Shown piece by piece: positions 6,556 to 11,790 of a stretch of 11,790 nt of DNA. The DNA is taken from assembly GCA_002404055.1 (NCBI GenBank), contig DHIZ01000061.1, positions 1 to 11,790 on the forward strand, in the 5' to 3' direction. Below the pieces are notes generated by a model. The model searched no databases. It was given only the letters and a program-made list of their open reading frames with translations, and had not been told where the DNA came from. A program made the position numbers and the translations under genes. Numbering within the stretch: position 1 is the stretch's first letter; each line of letters starts with the position of its first letter. This DNA comes from Chloroflexi bacterium UBA4733 (GTDB lineage: Bacteria; Chloroflexota; UBA4733).

Positions 6556-7413
6556 ATGTATACGCGAGGGGTCATTACCGACGAAGTGTCTCAAGACCTG
6601 GAAGTCGTGATTCGACTCATGCAGCGCTTTCAGGTGACGGGCGCGGAGATCCGTACGATCTGGAATACGCCGGTGGACCGCCTCAACGCGAGCCAGGTGC
6701 AGCAGTTGAAAGGGCGACTAGATGAAGAAGGTCTGAGCGTACCCGCCGTGGCCACTCCCTTCTTCAAGTGTGACCTCGGCGATGCCACCCAGTATCAGGA
6801 GCACCTGGCGATCCTCCGCCGCAGCATCAATGTCGCGCACGCGCTGGGGACGCCGCTGCTGCGCGTGTTCACGTTCTGGCGCAAGGCGCCGCTGGCAAAC
6901 TGGGATCCTATCCTGGAAGCCTACCAACAACCGATCGACATTGCCCGCCAAAACGGCGTCGTGCTCTGCATCGAAAATGAGCCTTCTTGCTACGTGGGCA
7001 CCGGCGCCGAGTTGGGAGGCTTCCTCCGGCTCCTCGACGTGCCGGAAGTGCGGGGCATCTGGGATCCGGGCAATACCGTGGCTGAGCCGGCCTTTCCGGA
7101 TGGCTACGCCCATGTCCGGGGCCTCTGCCCGCACGTCCACATCAAAGACCTCAAAATCCAGCCCGATGGGCGGGCGACGAGCGTGCTGCTGGGCGATGGG
7201 GATCTCGCCATCGCCGGCCAGTTGCAGGCGCTGCTCGCCGATGGCTATGCCGGCTGCATCTCGCTGGAGACGCATTGGCGCCCCCAACAACTCCCGGAGT
7301 CGCTGTTGCGGCTCCCTGGCGGCGAACAATTTTCCGCGTTTGGTGAAGAAGCAAGTGCGCGCTGCTTTCAACGCTGGGATGTAATTGAGGCGGGACTGGA
7401 GCAGAAGCAATGA
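6556..7413 (+). CDS. Sugar phosphate isomerase/epimerase-like TIM-barrel protein
   Basis: 285 aa, the normal size of the xylose-isomerase-like barrel family (PF01261, AP_endonuc_2). Candidate divalent-metal ligands appear in the usual order: E140/E142 in LCIENEPS, D170 in GIWDPGNTV, H196 in HVHIKDLK and E238 in CISLETHW. GTPLLRVFTFWR is the typical strand-4 region. Family members isomerise or epimerise sugars and inositol derivatives or dehydrate inosose; the actual substrate is unknown. The ATG at 6556 is chosen because GGAGGGG is 8 bases upstream; an in-frame ATG at 6526 lacks such a site. The position opposite the deacetylase and near an enolase-family dehydratase suggests carbohydrate or polyol metabolism. 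Confidence 0.9.
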   Translation: MYTRGVITDEVSQDLEVVIRLMQRFQVTGAEIRTIWNTPVDRLNASQVQQLKGRLDEEGLSVPAVATPFFKCDLGDATQYQEHLAILRRSINVAHALGTPLLRVFTFWRKAPLANWDPILEAYQQPIDIARQNGVVLCIENEPSCYVGTGAELGGFLRLLDVPEVRGIWDPGNTVAEPAFPDGYAHVRGLCPHVHIKDLKIQPDGRATSVLLGDGDLAIAGQLQALLADGYAGCISLETHWRPQQLPESLLRLPGGEQFSAFGEEASARCFQRWDVIEAGLEQKQ

Positions 7414-7453
7414 GCGTGGGCAATCACTCCAGATAAGGCGAGTCGCTCCGTTT

Positions 7454-7517
7454 GACGGCCAGCTATACTTTGGGCAGCCGGCGAGTCCAGAGCGCAAGCG
7501 ATCGGGAGGGTACAGCG
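7454..7517 (+). promoter_or_regulatory. Promoter-leader module of the Uma2 gene
   Basis: TATACT (7464-7469) lies within GACGGCCAGCTATACT, a 16-mer also found on the minus strand at 9434-9449. The leader ends GGGAGGGTACAGCG before the ATG. A clear -35 is absent at the usual distance; TTGACG at 7452-7457 is too close to serve. Confidence 0.5.
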
Positions 7518-8321
7518 ATGGCAGTCTTGTCGCAGCTCAGCGAGCTTGACTTGTTCTTGATGGCCGTGGAGAACGACGAGGAGGATTCTCCCTGGATGGT
7601 GATGGCCGACCTCCAGGTCCGGGGCGTGGACCTGCTCAAACCTATCCTGCTCCTGCATGCCGAACAGCACCACCTGCCCTGGTACGTCGCCTCCTACCTG
7701 CTGATCACGACGCCCCGCCCGATGGGCGACCGCACCCTGGATGCGGCGCCGGACCTGCTGGTGGCCGAAGCGGCGGACTGGCTGCGTACCTCCTGGAGCG
7801 TCCCAGCGGAAGGGAAAGCGCCCGAGTTCGTGCTGGAGGTGTCTTCCGGAAAGAGTTGGAAACGGGATTTGGGCGATAAACCGCGCATCTATGGCTCCAT
7901 GGGCGTGACCGAATACGTCCTGTTCGCGCCGGAGCGCACGGATGGGCCGAAGCTGCTCGGTTGGCGACGAGATGCGGTGGGCGCCTTCGTCGCCTGGCAG
8001 GTGGACGTGAGCGGGGTGCTCTGGAGTCGGGCGCTAGGTGGGTTGGGCCTCTACGTCGAACAAGGGCTGTGGCTGCGGGCCGTGGATGCTGCAGGACGCC
8101 GCCTGCCAACGCCGGCCGAAGTGGCGATCAGCGAGCGCCGCCGGGCGGACGACGAGACGGACCGGGCGGAAACGGAAGCGCGAGCGCGAGCGGACGCCGA
8201 GCGCCGGGCCATAGCGGAGGCAACGCGAGCGGAGGCAGAAGCAGCGCGAGCGGAGGCCGCTGAGGACGAGGTAGAGCGGCTTCGGGACGAGTTGCGCCGC
8301 TTACACGGCGAGCAAGCGTAG
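7518..8321 (+). CDS. Uma2-family (DUF820) PD-(D/E)XK-like nuclease with coiled-coil tail
   Basis: 267 aa. The N-terminal 190 residues are a Uma2/DUF820 domain (PF05685, restriction-endonuclease-like fold). Likely active-site residues are D79 in DAAPDLLV, E107 in FVLEVSS and the basic segment WKRDLGDK, followed by RIYGSMGVTEYVLFAP, which matches the family's K...Y..GV.EYW pattern. The last 60 residues are almost entirely Ala, Glu, Arg and Asp and form a predicted coiled coil ending VERLRDELRRLHG, a tail common in Uma2 proteins that occur in many copies per genome. Their biological role is unproven; mobility or defence has been proposed. The ATG at 7518 follows GGGAGGG. A promoter and 5'-end remnant of a second copy lies inverted at 9358-9449. 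Confidence 0.85.
   Translation: MAVLSQLSELDLFLMAVENDEEDSPWMVMADLQVRGVDLLKPILLLHAEQHHLPWYVASYLLITTPRPMGDRTLDAAPDLLVAEAADWLRTSWSVPAEGKAPEFVLEVSSGKSWKRDLGDKPRIYGSMGVTEYVLFAPERTDGPKLLGWRRDAVGAFVAWQVDVSGVLWSRALGGLGLYVEQGLWLRAVDAAGRRLPTPAEVAISERRRADDETDRAETEARARADAERRAIAEATRAEAEAARAEAAEDEVERLRDELRRLHGEQA
8225..8257 (+). repeat. 21-bp periodic repeat encoding coiled-coil heptads
   Basis: GCGAGCGGAGGC occurs exactly at 8225-8236 and 8246-8257, 21 bases apart. The period equals one heptad, so the encoded ATRAEAE and AARAEAA units are in register. Consistent with growth of the coiled coil by short tandem duplication. Confidence 0.7.
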
Positions 8322-8397
8322 CCTGGGCGGGTGCGCTGGCGACTGCCAGGGGAGCGTCGCCGTGCCGTCGTCCCAGCCCATCGGCAAACGGGCTCGC

Positions 8398-8487
8398 GCA
8401 GGACATCAGCAAGAAGCCCAGGTCGATAATCGCCGGACCGACCCCGGAGCCTTCCCAGTCGATCAGCACGACCTCTCCCGTTTCGAT
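8398..8487 (-). pseudogene. Fragment of an aminoglycoside-phosphotransferase (APH)-family kinase
   Basis: On the minus strand the segment reads IETGEVVLIDWEGSGVGPAI followed by IDLGFLLMSC. This is the metal-binding part of the APH/choline-kinase fold: VLIDWE corresponds to the DFG-like aspartate and IDLGFLL to the helix after it. The preceding catalytic loop (HGDxHxxN) is missing; the sequence upstream is the 3' end of the isochorismatase-like gene. Downstream (8322-8397) similarity is lost, apart from a possible continuation SPFADG. No start or ribosome site belongs to it. This makes it a small relic of a deleted phosphotransferase. The rest of the 8322-8509 gap holds only a weak hairpin (CTGGC/GCCAG, 8336-8349) without a T-tract. 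Confidence 0.65.
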
Positions 8488-8509
8488 AAAGGCCGGGAGA
8501 TGCGGGACG

Positions 8510-9295
8510 CTACCCATCGGCGCTCAGGACCTCGGCGCTGGTCACCGTCGGACACCAGAACTTCTCGATGTACTCCACGATCAGGCGGACCCCCTCCGCA
8601 TGACTCACGTACGGGGAGCACGCCGGGTCGTACATTGCATCCGTGAGATCGCGGATGAGGGCGACCTCGACGCCCCAGCGCACGAGCTGCTTGATAGCAA
8701 ACGTGCGGTTGAGCACGCACATGTTGGTGTGGACACCCATGATCAGAACGTGCCGGATGCCGCGCTGCTGGTAATAGGCGTAGAGGTCGCGCCCGTTGTC
8801 GGAGATCACGTCTGCCGTCTCATCAATGCTGATGCCCGGGTGCTCGCGCGTCCAGGGCCAGGGTGGGTGGGGCTCCTCCCGGTCGGCATCGCACCCGCCG
8901 CCGGTGGCGTCAACGGGAAGGGGCGGATCGTCGTGAGCGCTCTCCACTGGCGGCTCAACCTTGGGCGCGGCAAGCACCCGTTCCCGCGCGGCGGAACCGG
9001 CGTAGAAAGCCATCGTGTCGGAAGGGGCGTGGACGATTTGCATGCCTCTGGCGCGCAAGGCCGTCACGACCTGCGCCATCCGCGGCACCAGCCGCTCCAG
9101 CCGCACCTCCGCCGCCGGGCAGGTGTGGCGGTTCCACACGTCGCATAACAGCAGGGCGGTAGCCGAGGTCGACCAGGGCGTCTCCCGCGTCTCCGTTTGC
9201 CAACGGCGATACCCTTTGCTCGTCCGACCCAGCGACTGGCGCCGGCAGGGCAGTAGCAAGGACTCATCCCTCGACAAGGCTTTCCCCCTCTCCAT
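8510..9295 (-). CDS. Isochorismatase-like cysteine hydrolase
   Basis: 261 aa. The fold is recognised by ATALLLCDVWNRH with nucleophile-activating D52, GMQIVHAPSDT, WTREHPGISI and RHVLIMGVHTNMCVLNR with the catalytic Cys at residue 193. DLTDAMYDPACSPYV follows as in family members. The superfamily (PF00857) includes isochorismatase, nicotinamidase, N-carbamoylsarcosine amidase and ureidoacrylate hydrolase; the third catalytic residue (Lys) cannot be placed surely and the substrate is unknown. The first 40 residues precede the domain. The ATG at 9295 lacks an evident ribosome site; a TTG at 9259, preceded by GAGGG, is an alternative start that leaves the domain whole. Upstream on the same strand lies a duplicated Uma2 promoter, which may drive this gene. 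Confidence 0.85.
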   Translation of the reverse strand: MERGKALSRDESLLLPCRRQSLGRTSKGYRRWQTETRETPWSTSATALLLCDVWNRHTCPAAEVRLERLVPRMAQVVTALRARGMQIVHAPSDTMAFYAGSAARERVLAAPKVEPPVESAHDDPPLPVDATGGGCDADREEPHPPWPWTREHPGISIDETADVISDNGRDLYAYYQQRGIRHVLIMGVHTNMCVLNRTFAIKQLVRWGVEVALIRDLTDAMYDPACSPYVSHAEGVRLIVEYIEKFWCPTVTSAEVLSADG

Positions 9296-9357
9296 ATCGG
9301 CCGGATCATGCCGACGCGAACACCCGCGGTTGGCTCTCTACCCGAACGTGATGAAGT

Positions 9358-9387
9358 TTACTCGCCGAGTCGCGCCAAGACCACCAT
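9358..9387 (-). pseudogene. Truncated second Uma2 gene: first nine codons
   Basis: On the minus strand the ATG at 9387 begins MVVLARLGE then TAA, against MAVLSQLSE in the intact Uma2 gene. The DNA upstream also aligns with that gene's leader. Similarity ends at the stop (9358-9360), 62 bases before the isochorismatase-like start at 9295. It is a relic, unless the short peptide acts as a leader. Confidence 0.7.
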
Positions 9388-9449
9388 CGCTGCACCCCCG
9401 AATCGTTCGCGCTGTGGACCCTCCGGCTGCCGCAGTATAGCTGGCCGTC
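9361..9449 (-). repeat. Inverted copy of the Uma2 promoter, leader and 5' end
   Basis: The minus strand here aligns with plus-strand 7454-7544 over about 90 bases, roughly three quarters identical by eye with a few small gaps. Shared blocks are GACGGCCAGCTATACT (identical), CAGCCGG, GTCCA, AGCGC, CGAT and CAGCGATGG, GTCTTG, CTC, GCGAG around and after the start codon. TATACT-to-ATG spacing is 52 bases here and 54 in the intact copy. The two copies face each other around the Uma2 gene, the phosphotransferase fragment and the isochorismatase-like gene. Confidence 0.8.
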
Positions 9450-9604
9450 GAGCGATAACCCCCTGGCCGGCCGTGGCCCCTGGCCACAAAGGGTACCGGA
9501 CCAGCATGAAAGATTGCCGCCAGGTCTTTGGGCACGAATCTGCTGCTACGATGTTCGGCGAGCGCGGGGTATGGTCGCCGTCGCGCTGTAGGGAATACGA
9601 AACG

Positions 9605-10204
9605 ATGACGGAGCACCCGGCGCCTACGACGCCTGCCTTTGCCGACCTGTTGCGCGCGGCCAGGCAGCGTACCCGGCTCACGCAGCAGGAACTGGCCACG
9701 GCAACGAAGCTGCCACGTTCGCTCATCAGCGAGTTGGAGCACGGACGCACGCCCGTTCGTCTCGTGCATGTTCGGCTGCTGGCCGGACGGTTGGCGGCGT
9801 CGGTTGCTGAATACCAGGAGATGATCGCCTGTGCCGATCCCGCTGCCGGCACGCGGCGCTGGGGGCCACGCACGGGCATCTCGCCGGCGCTGGAGCGGGA
9901 GATCCTCGCCAAGCTCAACACCGGACTGACCGACGGCGAGACGGCGGCGGCCGTGGGGCTATCGCCAAGTCAGGTGACGTCCGTCCGGCAACACTATGGC
10001 CAGGCTGCCCTGCCGCCTGGCGAGCGGACCGCCCGCCAGTTTGCCGACCTCGATCGCCAGATCATCGCCGACTACCGCGCCGGGGTGCCCTACGCCATGA
10101 TCGTCCAGCGCTACGACGTGCCGCGTTCGACGCTCTACGAGATTCTGGAGCGCTACCAGGTACCCAGGCGTCGCCAGACCGGCGGACGGCGCAAGACACG
10201 GTAG
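9605..10204 (+). CDS. XRE-type regulator with two further helix-turn-helix segments
   Basis: 199 aa, no membrane segment. Residues 12-66 are an XRE/Cro-like helix-turn-helix: FADLLRAARQRTRLTQQELA, then LPRSLISELEHGRTP. Residues 95-130 (EREILAKLNTGLTDGETAA, AVGLSPSQVTSVRQHYG) look like a second helix-turn-helix of the kind seen in transposase or RNA-polymerase-associated proteins. Residues 148-187 (DRQIIADYRAGVPYAMIVQR, YDVPRSTLYEILERYQVP) match the C-terminal helix-turn-helix of resolvases and Hin-like invertases. The tail is Arg/Lys rich. It is probably a DNA-binding regulator, perhaps of the divergent hydrolase or the downstream dehydratase (56 bp away). The ATG at 9605 has only a weak AGGGAA site about 9 bases upstream. 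Confidence 0.75.
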   Translation: MTEHPAPTTPAFADLLRAARQRTRLTQQELATATKLPRSLISELEHGRTPVRLVHVRLLAGRLAASVAEYQEMIACADPAAGTRRWGPRTGISPALEREILAKLNTGLTDGETAAAVGLSPSQVTSVRQHYGQAALPPGERTARQFADLDRQIIADYRAGVPYAMIVQRYDVPRSTLYEILERYQVPRRRQTGGRRKTR

Positions 10205-10207
10205 CCT

Positions 10208-10236
10208 TTGCATAAGGGCCGTTTCCTTCGTACACT
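10208..10236 (+). promoter_or_regulatory. Possible promoter of the enolase-superfamily gene
   Basis: TTGCAT (10208-10213) and TACACT (10231-10236) are 17 bases apart, matching three and four of six consensus positions. The pair lies in the only gap before the gene, which also carries GAGGAGG eight bases before its ATG. Confidence 0.4.
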
Positions 10237-10260
10237 CTGCCTACTGAGGAGGTTTGTTTG

Positions 10261-11430
10261 ATGGTCCGTCTACCCACGATACGCCGCGTGAGCGTCTACC
10301 AGTACAGGACCGAGGTGCAAGACCTCGGCGTCGACTACAACGGGTTCAACGCCGTGTACCAGGCCGGGGCGCGCCGGGATGGGCGCGGTCACGTTCTGAA
10401 GATCGAGACGGACATCGGGGTGACCGGCGAGTACGCCGGCGGCGATGCCGCCTCCTATGCCCAGTTGGGGATGTGGGCCCGCTATCTGCTCGGTCGCAAC
10501 CCGCTGGAGCGCGAGTTGATCTACAACGATGTCAAGCGCGGCCTGCGTAAGCACGACCGCATGAGTATGGGGCCGGTCGACATCGCGCTGTGGGACATTG
10601 CCGGCAAGTTGCACGATGCACCGATCTGGCAACTGCTCGGCGGCTGGAAGACGAGCCTGCCTTGCTACGCCAGTACCTACCACGGCGACGAGAACGGTGG
10701 ACTGGACAGCCCGGAAGCGTTCGCCGACTTCGCCCTGCAGTGCCGCGACATGGGCTACCCGGCCTTCAAGATTCATGGCTGGGGGCGCGGGTCGATCCAG
10801 CGCGAAGTCGCGACCGTGCTGGAAACGCGCCGCCGCGTAGGCGACGTCATGGACCTGATGATCGACCCGGCCTGCGAGTACGACACCTTCGCCGACACGT
10901 TGCGGGTGGGCCGCGCCTGTGACGAGGCCCACTTCTTCTGGTACGAGGACCCCGGCAAGGACGGCGGCATCTCCCAGTTCGCCCACCGCAAGCTGCGGCA
11001 GTTGATCAAGACGCCGATCCTGATCGGCGAGCACACCCGCGGCCTGGAGCCGCACGTCGACCTGATCGTGGCCGACGCCACCGACTACGTGCGCGCCGAT
11101 CCCGACTACGACTGCGGTATCAGCGGTGTGATGAAGATCGCCCACGCCGCCGAAGGCTTTGGTCTCGACGTGGAGATCCACGCGCCGGGTCCCGCTCACC
11201 GCCACTGCATGGCCGCCATCCGCAACACCAACTACTACGAACTGGGCCTGGTCCACCCCAAGGTGCGCTCGATCCGCCGACCCGTCTACGCCGGTGACTA
11301 CTCCGACGCGCTTGATGCCATCGACGCCCGCGGCCACGTCCCGGTGCCGGCGGGACCGGGTCTGGGTGTTGCCATTGATTGGGACTACGTGCAGCGCCAC
11401 CAATCTGGCGTGACGGTGTATGAGGAGTAG
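10261..11430 (+). CDS. Enolase-superfamily (mandelate racemase/muconate lactonizing type) dehydratase
   Basis: 389 aa. The capping domain (residues 1-130) ends with MSMGPVDIALWDIAGKLHDA, the segment that begins the barrel in this superfamily. Active-site residues fall in the expected order: K170 and H172 in FKIHGWG (a KxH motif on strand 2), metal ligands D202 in MIDPACEY, E229 in FWYEDPG and E257 in LIGEHTRG, an aspartate in the DPDYDCGISG region, and H307 in VEIHAPGP, the usual His base on strand 7. GPGLGV near the C-terminus is conserved. Such enzymes abstract the alpha proton of a sugar acid or similar carboxylate, usually with loss of water. The exact substrate is unknown. The ATG at 10261 is preferred over TTG at 10258 because GAGGAGG is eight bases upstream. 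Confidence 0.9.
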   Translation: MVRLPTIRRVSVYQYRTEVQDLGVDYNGFNAVYQAGARRDGRGHVLKIETDIGVTGEYAGGDAASYAQLGMWARYLLGRNPLERELIYNDVKRGLRKHDRMSMGPVDIALWDIAGKLHDAPIWQLLGGWKTSLPCYASTYHGDENGGLDSPEAFADFALQCRDMGYPAFKIHGWGRGSIQREVATVLETRRRVGDVMDLMIDPACEYDTFADTLRVGRACDEAHFFWYEDPGKDGGISQFAHRKLRQLIKTPILIGEHTRGLEPHVDLIVADATDYVRADPDYDCGISGVMKIAHAAEGFGLDVEIHAPGPAHRHCMAAIRNTNYYELGLVHPKVRSIRRPVYAGDYSDALDAIDARGHVPVPAGPGLGVAIDWDYVQRHQSGVTVYEE

Positions 11431-11432
11431 CG

Positions 11433-11522
11433 ATGGCGCGACGGATGGCGCTCCTACGCCGGGATGACCGCCGGACCGAGCACATCCTGATCACCGGCAA
11501 TGTCCCACACGGACTCGACTAG
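11433..11522 (+). CDS. 29-codon ORF, probable truncated downstream gene
   Basis: The ATG at 11433 is five bases after GAGGAG, which lies in the last codons of the enolase-family gene, so translation initiation looks real. The product begins MARRMALLRRDDRRTEHI and ends at TAG 11520-11522. I recognise no family. Just past the stop begins sequence resembling the 3' end of a transposase on the other strand, so this may be the N-terminus of a third operon gene cut off by an insertion. It could also be a genuine small protein or chance. Confidence 0.35.
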   Translation: MARRMALLRRDDRRTEHILITGNVPHGLD

Positions 11523-11595
11523 CGCCAACCGGCTGGTCTTGCGCCGAAGCCTTCGGACGTAGCTTGAGCCGGTTGATCCGCCCTTCCGTCATACG
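11523..11595 (-). pseudogene. Degraded transposase C-terminus (ISL3-like)
   Basis: The minus strand at about 11560-11589 reads TEGRINRLKL, matching the EGRINRLKxxKR segment near the C-terminus of ISL3-family (IS204/IS1001/IS1165) DDE transposases. The residues after it do not match well in the same frame; an adjacent frame gives EGFGA, reminiscent of the following YGRA segment, so a frameshift is likely. Only the tail end is present. Tentative, as the match is short. Confidence 0.4.
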
Positions 11596-11603
11596 AGAGG
11601 CTG

Positions 11604-11643
11604 GGACTTTTCTTGGCCACCAGTGGATACTTTTACATGGCCA
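11604..11643 (+). repeat. Paired short direct repeats, possible insertion-sequence end
   Basis: GGACTTTTCTTGGCCA (11604-11619) and GGATACTTTTACATGGCCA (11625-11643) share the pattern GG..ACTTTT..TGGCCA, 21 bases apart. Repeated transposase-binding boxes of this sort occur at the ends of IS21-like elements, and the pair lies next to transposase-like sequence. No matching opposite end is in the window. Confidence 0.35.
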
Positions 11644-11674
11644 TGGACAGGAAGAGGTGGCCGGCCCAATTGCC

Positions 11675-11690
11675 GACCGGCTCGCCGGTC
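11675..11690. other. GC-rich hairpin
   Basis: GACCGG, loop CTCG, then CCGGTC form a perfect six-pair stem. There is no T-tract after it on either strand, so it is at best a weak terminator. The surrounding 11523-11749 stretch has no gene I can support. Confidence 0.3.
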
Positions 11691-11749
11691 TTGCGTGACA
11701 AGAGACGAAACCAGCATGGCGAAGCACATTCCGACACGATGGCCGACCG

Positions 11750-11777
11750 TTGACACCGACCGCTCCGTCCTTATACT
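11750..11777 (+). promoter_or_regulatory. Strong sigma70-like promoter reading out of the window
   Basis: TTGACA (11750-11755, six of six) and TATACT (11772-11777, five of six) are separated by 16 bases. No gene start follows before the window ends, so it should serve a gene just to the right. Confidence 0.6.
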
Positions 11778-11790
11778 GGTAGGCGTTGAT

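Larger units (their letters stand above)
9296..9604. other. Divergent intergenic region
   Basis: About 309 bp between the isochorismatase-like gene and the three-HTH regulator. The left half holds the Uma2 remnant and its promoter. The right half has CTGGCC three times (9441-9446, 9463-9468, 9480-9485), the last two within CCCCTGGCC, and otherwise nothing I recognise. No convincing -35/-10 pair for the regulator was found. Confidence 0.5.

Noticed and set aside
10270..11403. Long open frame (377 codons) on the minus strand opposite the enolase-superfamily gene
   Set aside because: It is Val/Ala/His/Gly rich without domains and mirrors the codon pattern of the true gene; a GC-rich antisense shadow.
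1..11790. CRISPR arrays, tRNA or rRNA genes
   Set aside because: No regularly spaced identical repeats, no cloverleaf with TTCGA-type arm, and no rRNA-like conserved sequence were seen on either strand.

Overview
The window is about 11.8 kb of GC-rich (roughly 60-65% by eye), densely packed bacterial DNA with frequent GTG and TTG starts. The gene set (a Uma2 nuclease with a coiled-coil tail, PIG-L deacetylase, Ldh_2 dehydrogenase, enolase-superfamily dehydratase, several stand-alone methyltransferases and acetyltransferases) would fit a Chloroflexota bacterium of the Thermomicrobia type. That placement is inference from gene content; there is no rRNA or other marker here.

Left third (1-4400): an accessory stretch with many damaged genes. 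A short SAM methyltransferase and a RimJ-like acetyltransferase lie on the minus strand. Divergent from them is a metallophosphoesterase broken by two frameshifts, which runs into a methyltransferase that has lost its start, followed by a second RimJ-like acetyltransferase coupled by a GTGA overlap. A sliver of an O-methyltransferase dimerisation domain comes next. Then, on the minus strand, is a HigB/HigA-type toxin-antitoxin pair in which the antitoxin is intact and the toxin carries a frameshift; its promoter and a dyad overlapping the -10 can be read directly.

Middle and right (4460-11430): mostly intact enzymes suggestive of small-molecule, sugar or sugar-acid metabolism. On the minus strand are an Ldh_2-family dehydrogenase and a PIG-L/LmbE deacetylase; divergent from these is a xylose-isomerase-like TIM-barrel protein. 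Then come a Uma2 nuclease, a phosphotransferase remnant, an isochorismatase-like hydrolase on the minus strand, a regulator with three helix-turn-helix segments, and an enolase-superfamily dehydratase with a KxH active-site motif. No transporter is present and the substrate cannot be named from sequence.

The least expected structure is an inverted, diverged copy of the Uma2 promoter, leader and first nine codons (about 90 bp) upstream of the isochorismatase-like gene on that gene's strand. The isochorismatase-like gene may therefore be read from a captured promoter. A shortened form of the same module (TATACT, then GTACAGCGATG about 50 bp later) also precedes the TIM-barrel gene.

Right edge (11430-11790): a 29-codon ORF with a good ribosome site, probably a truncated gene, followed by a degraded transposase-like fragment, paired short direct repeats and a strong sigma70-like promoter pointing out of the window. 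I found no tRNA, rRNA or CRISPR array.
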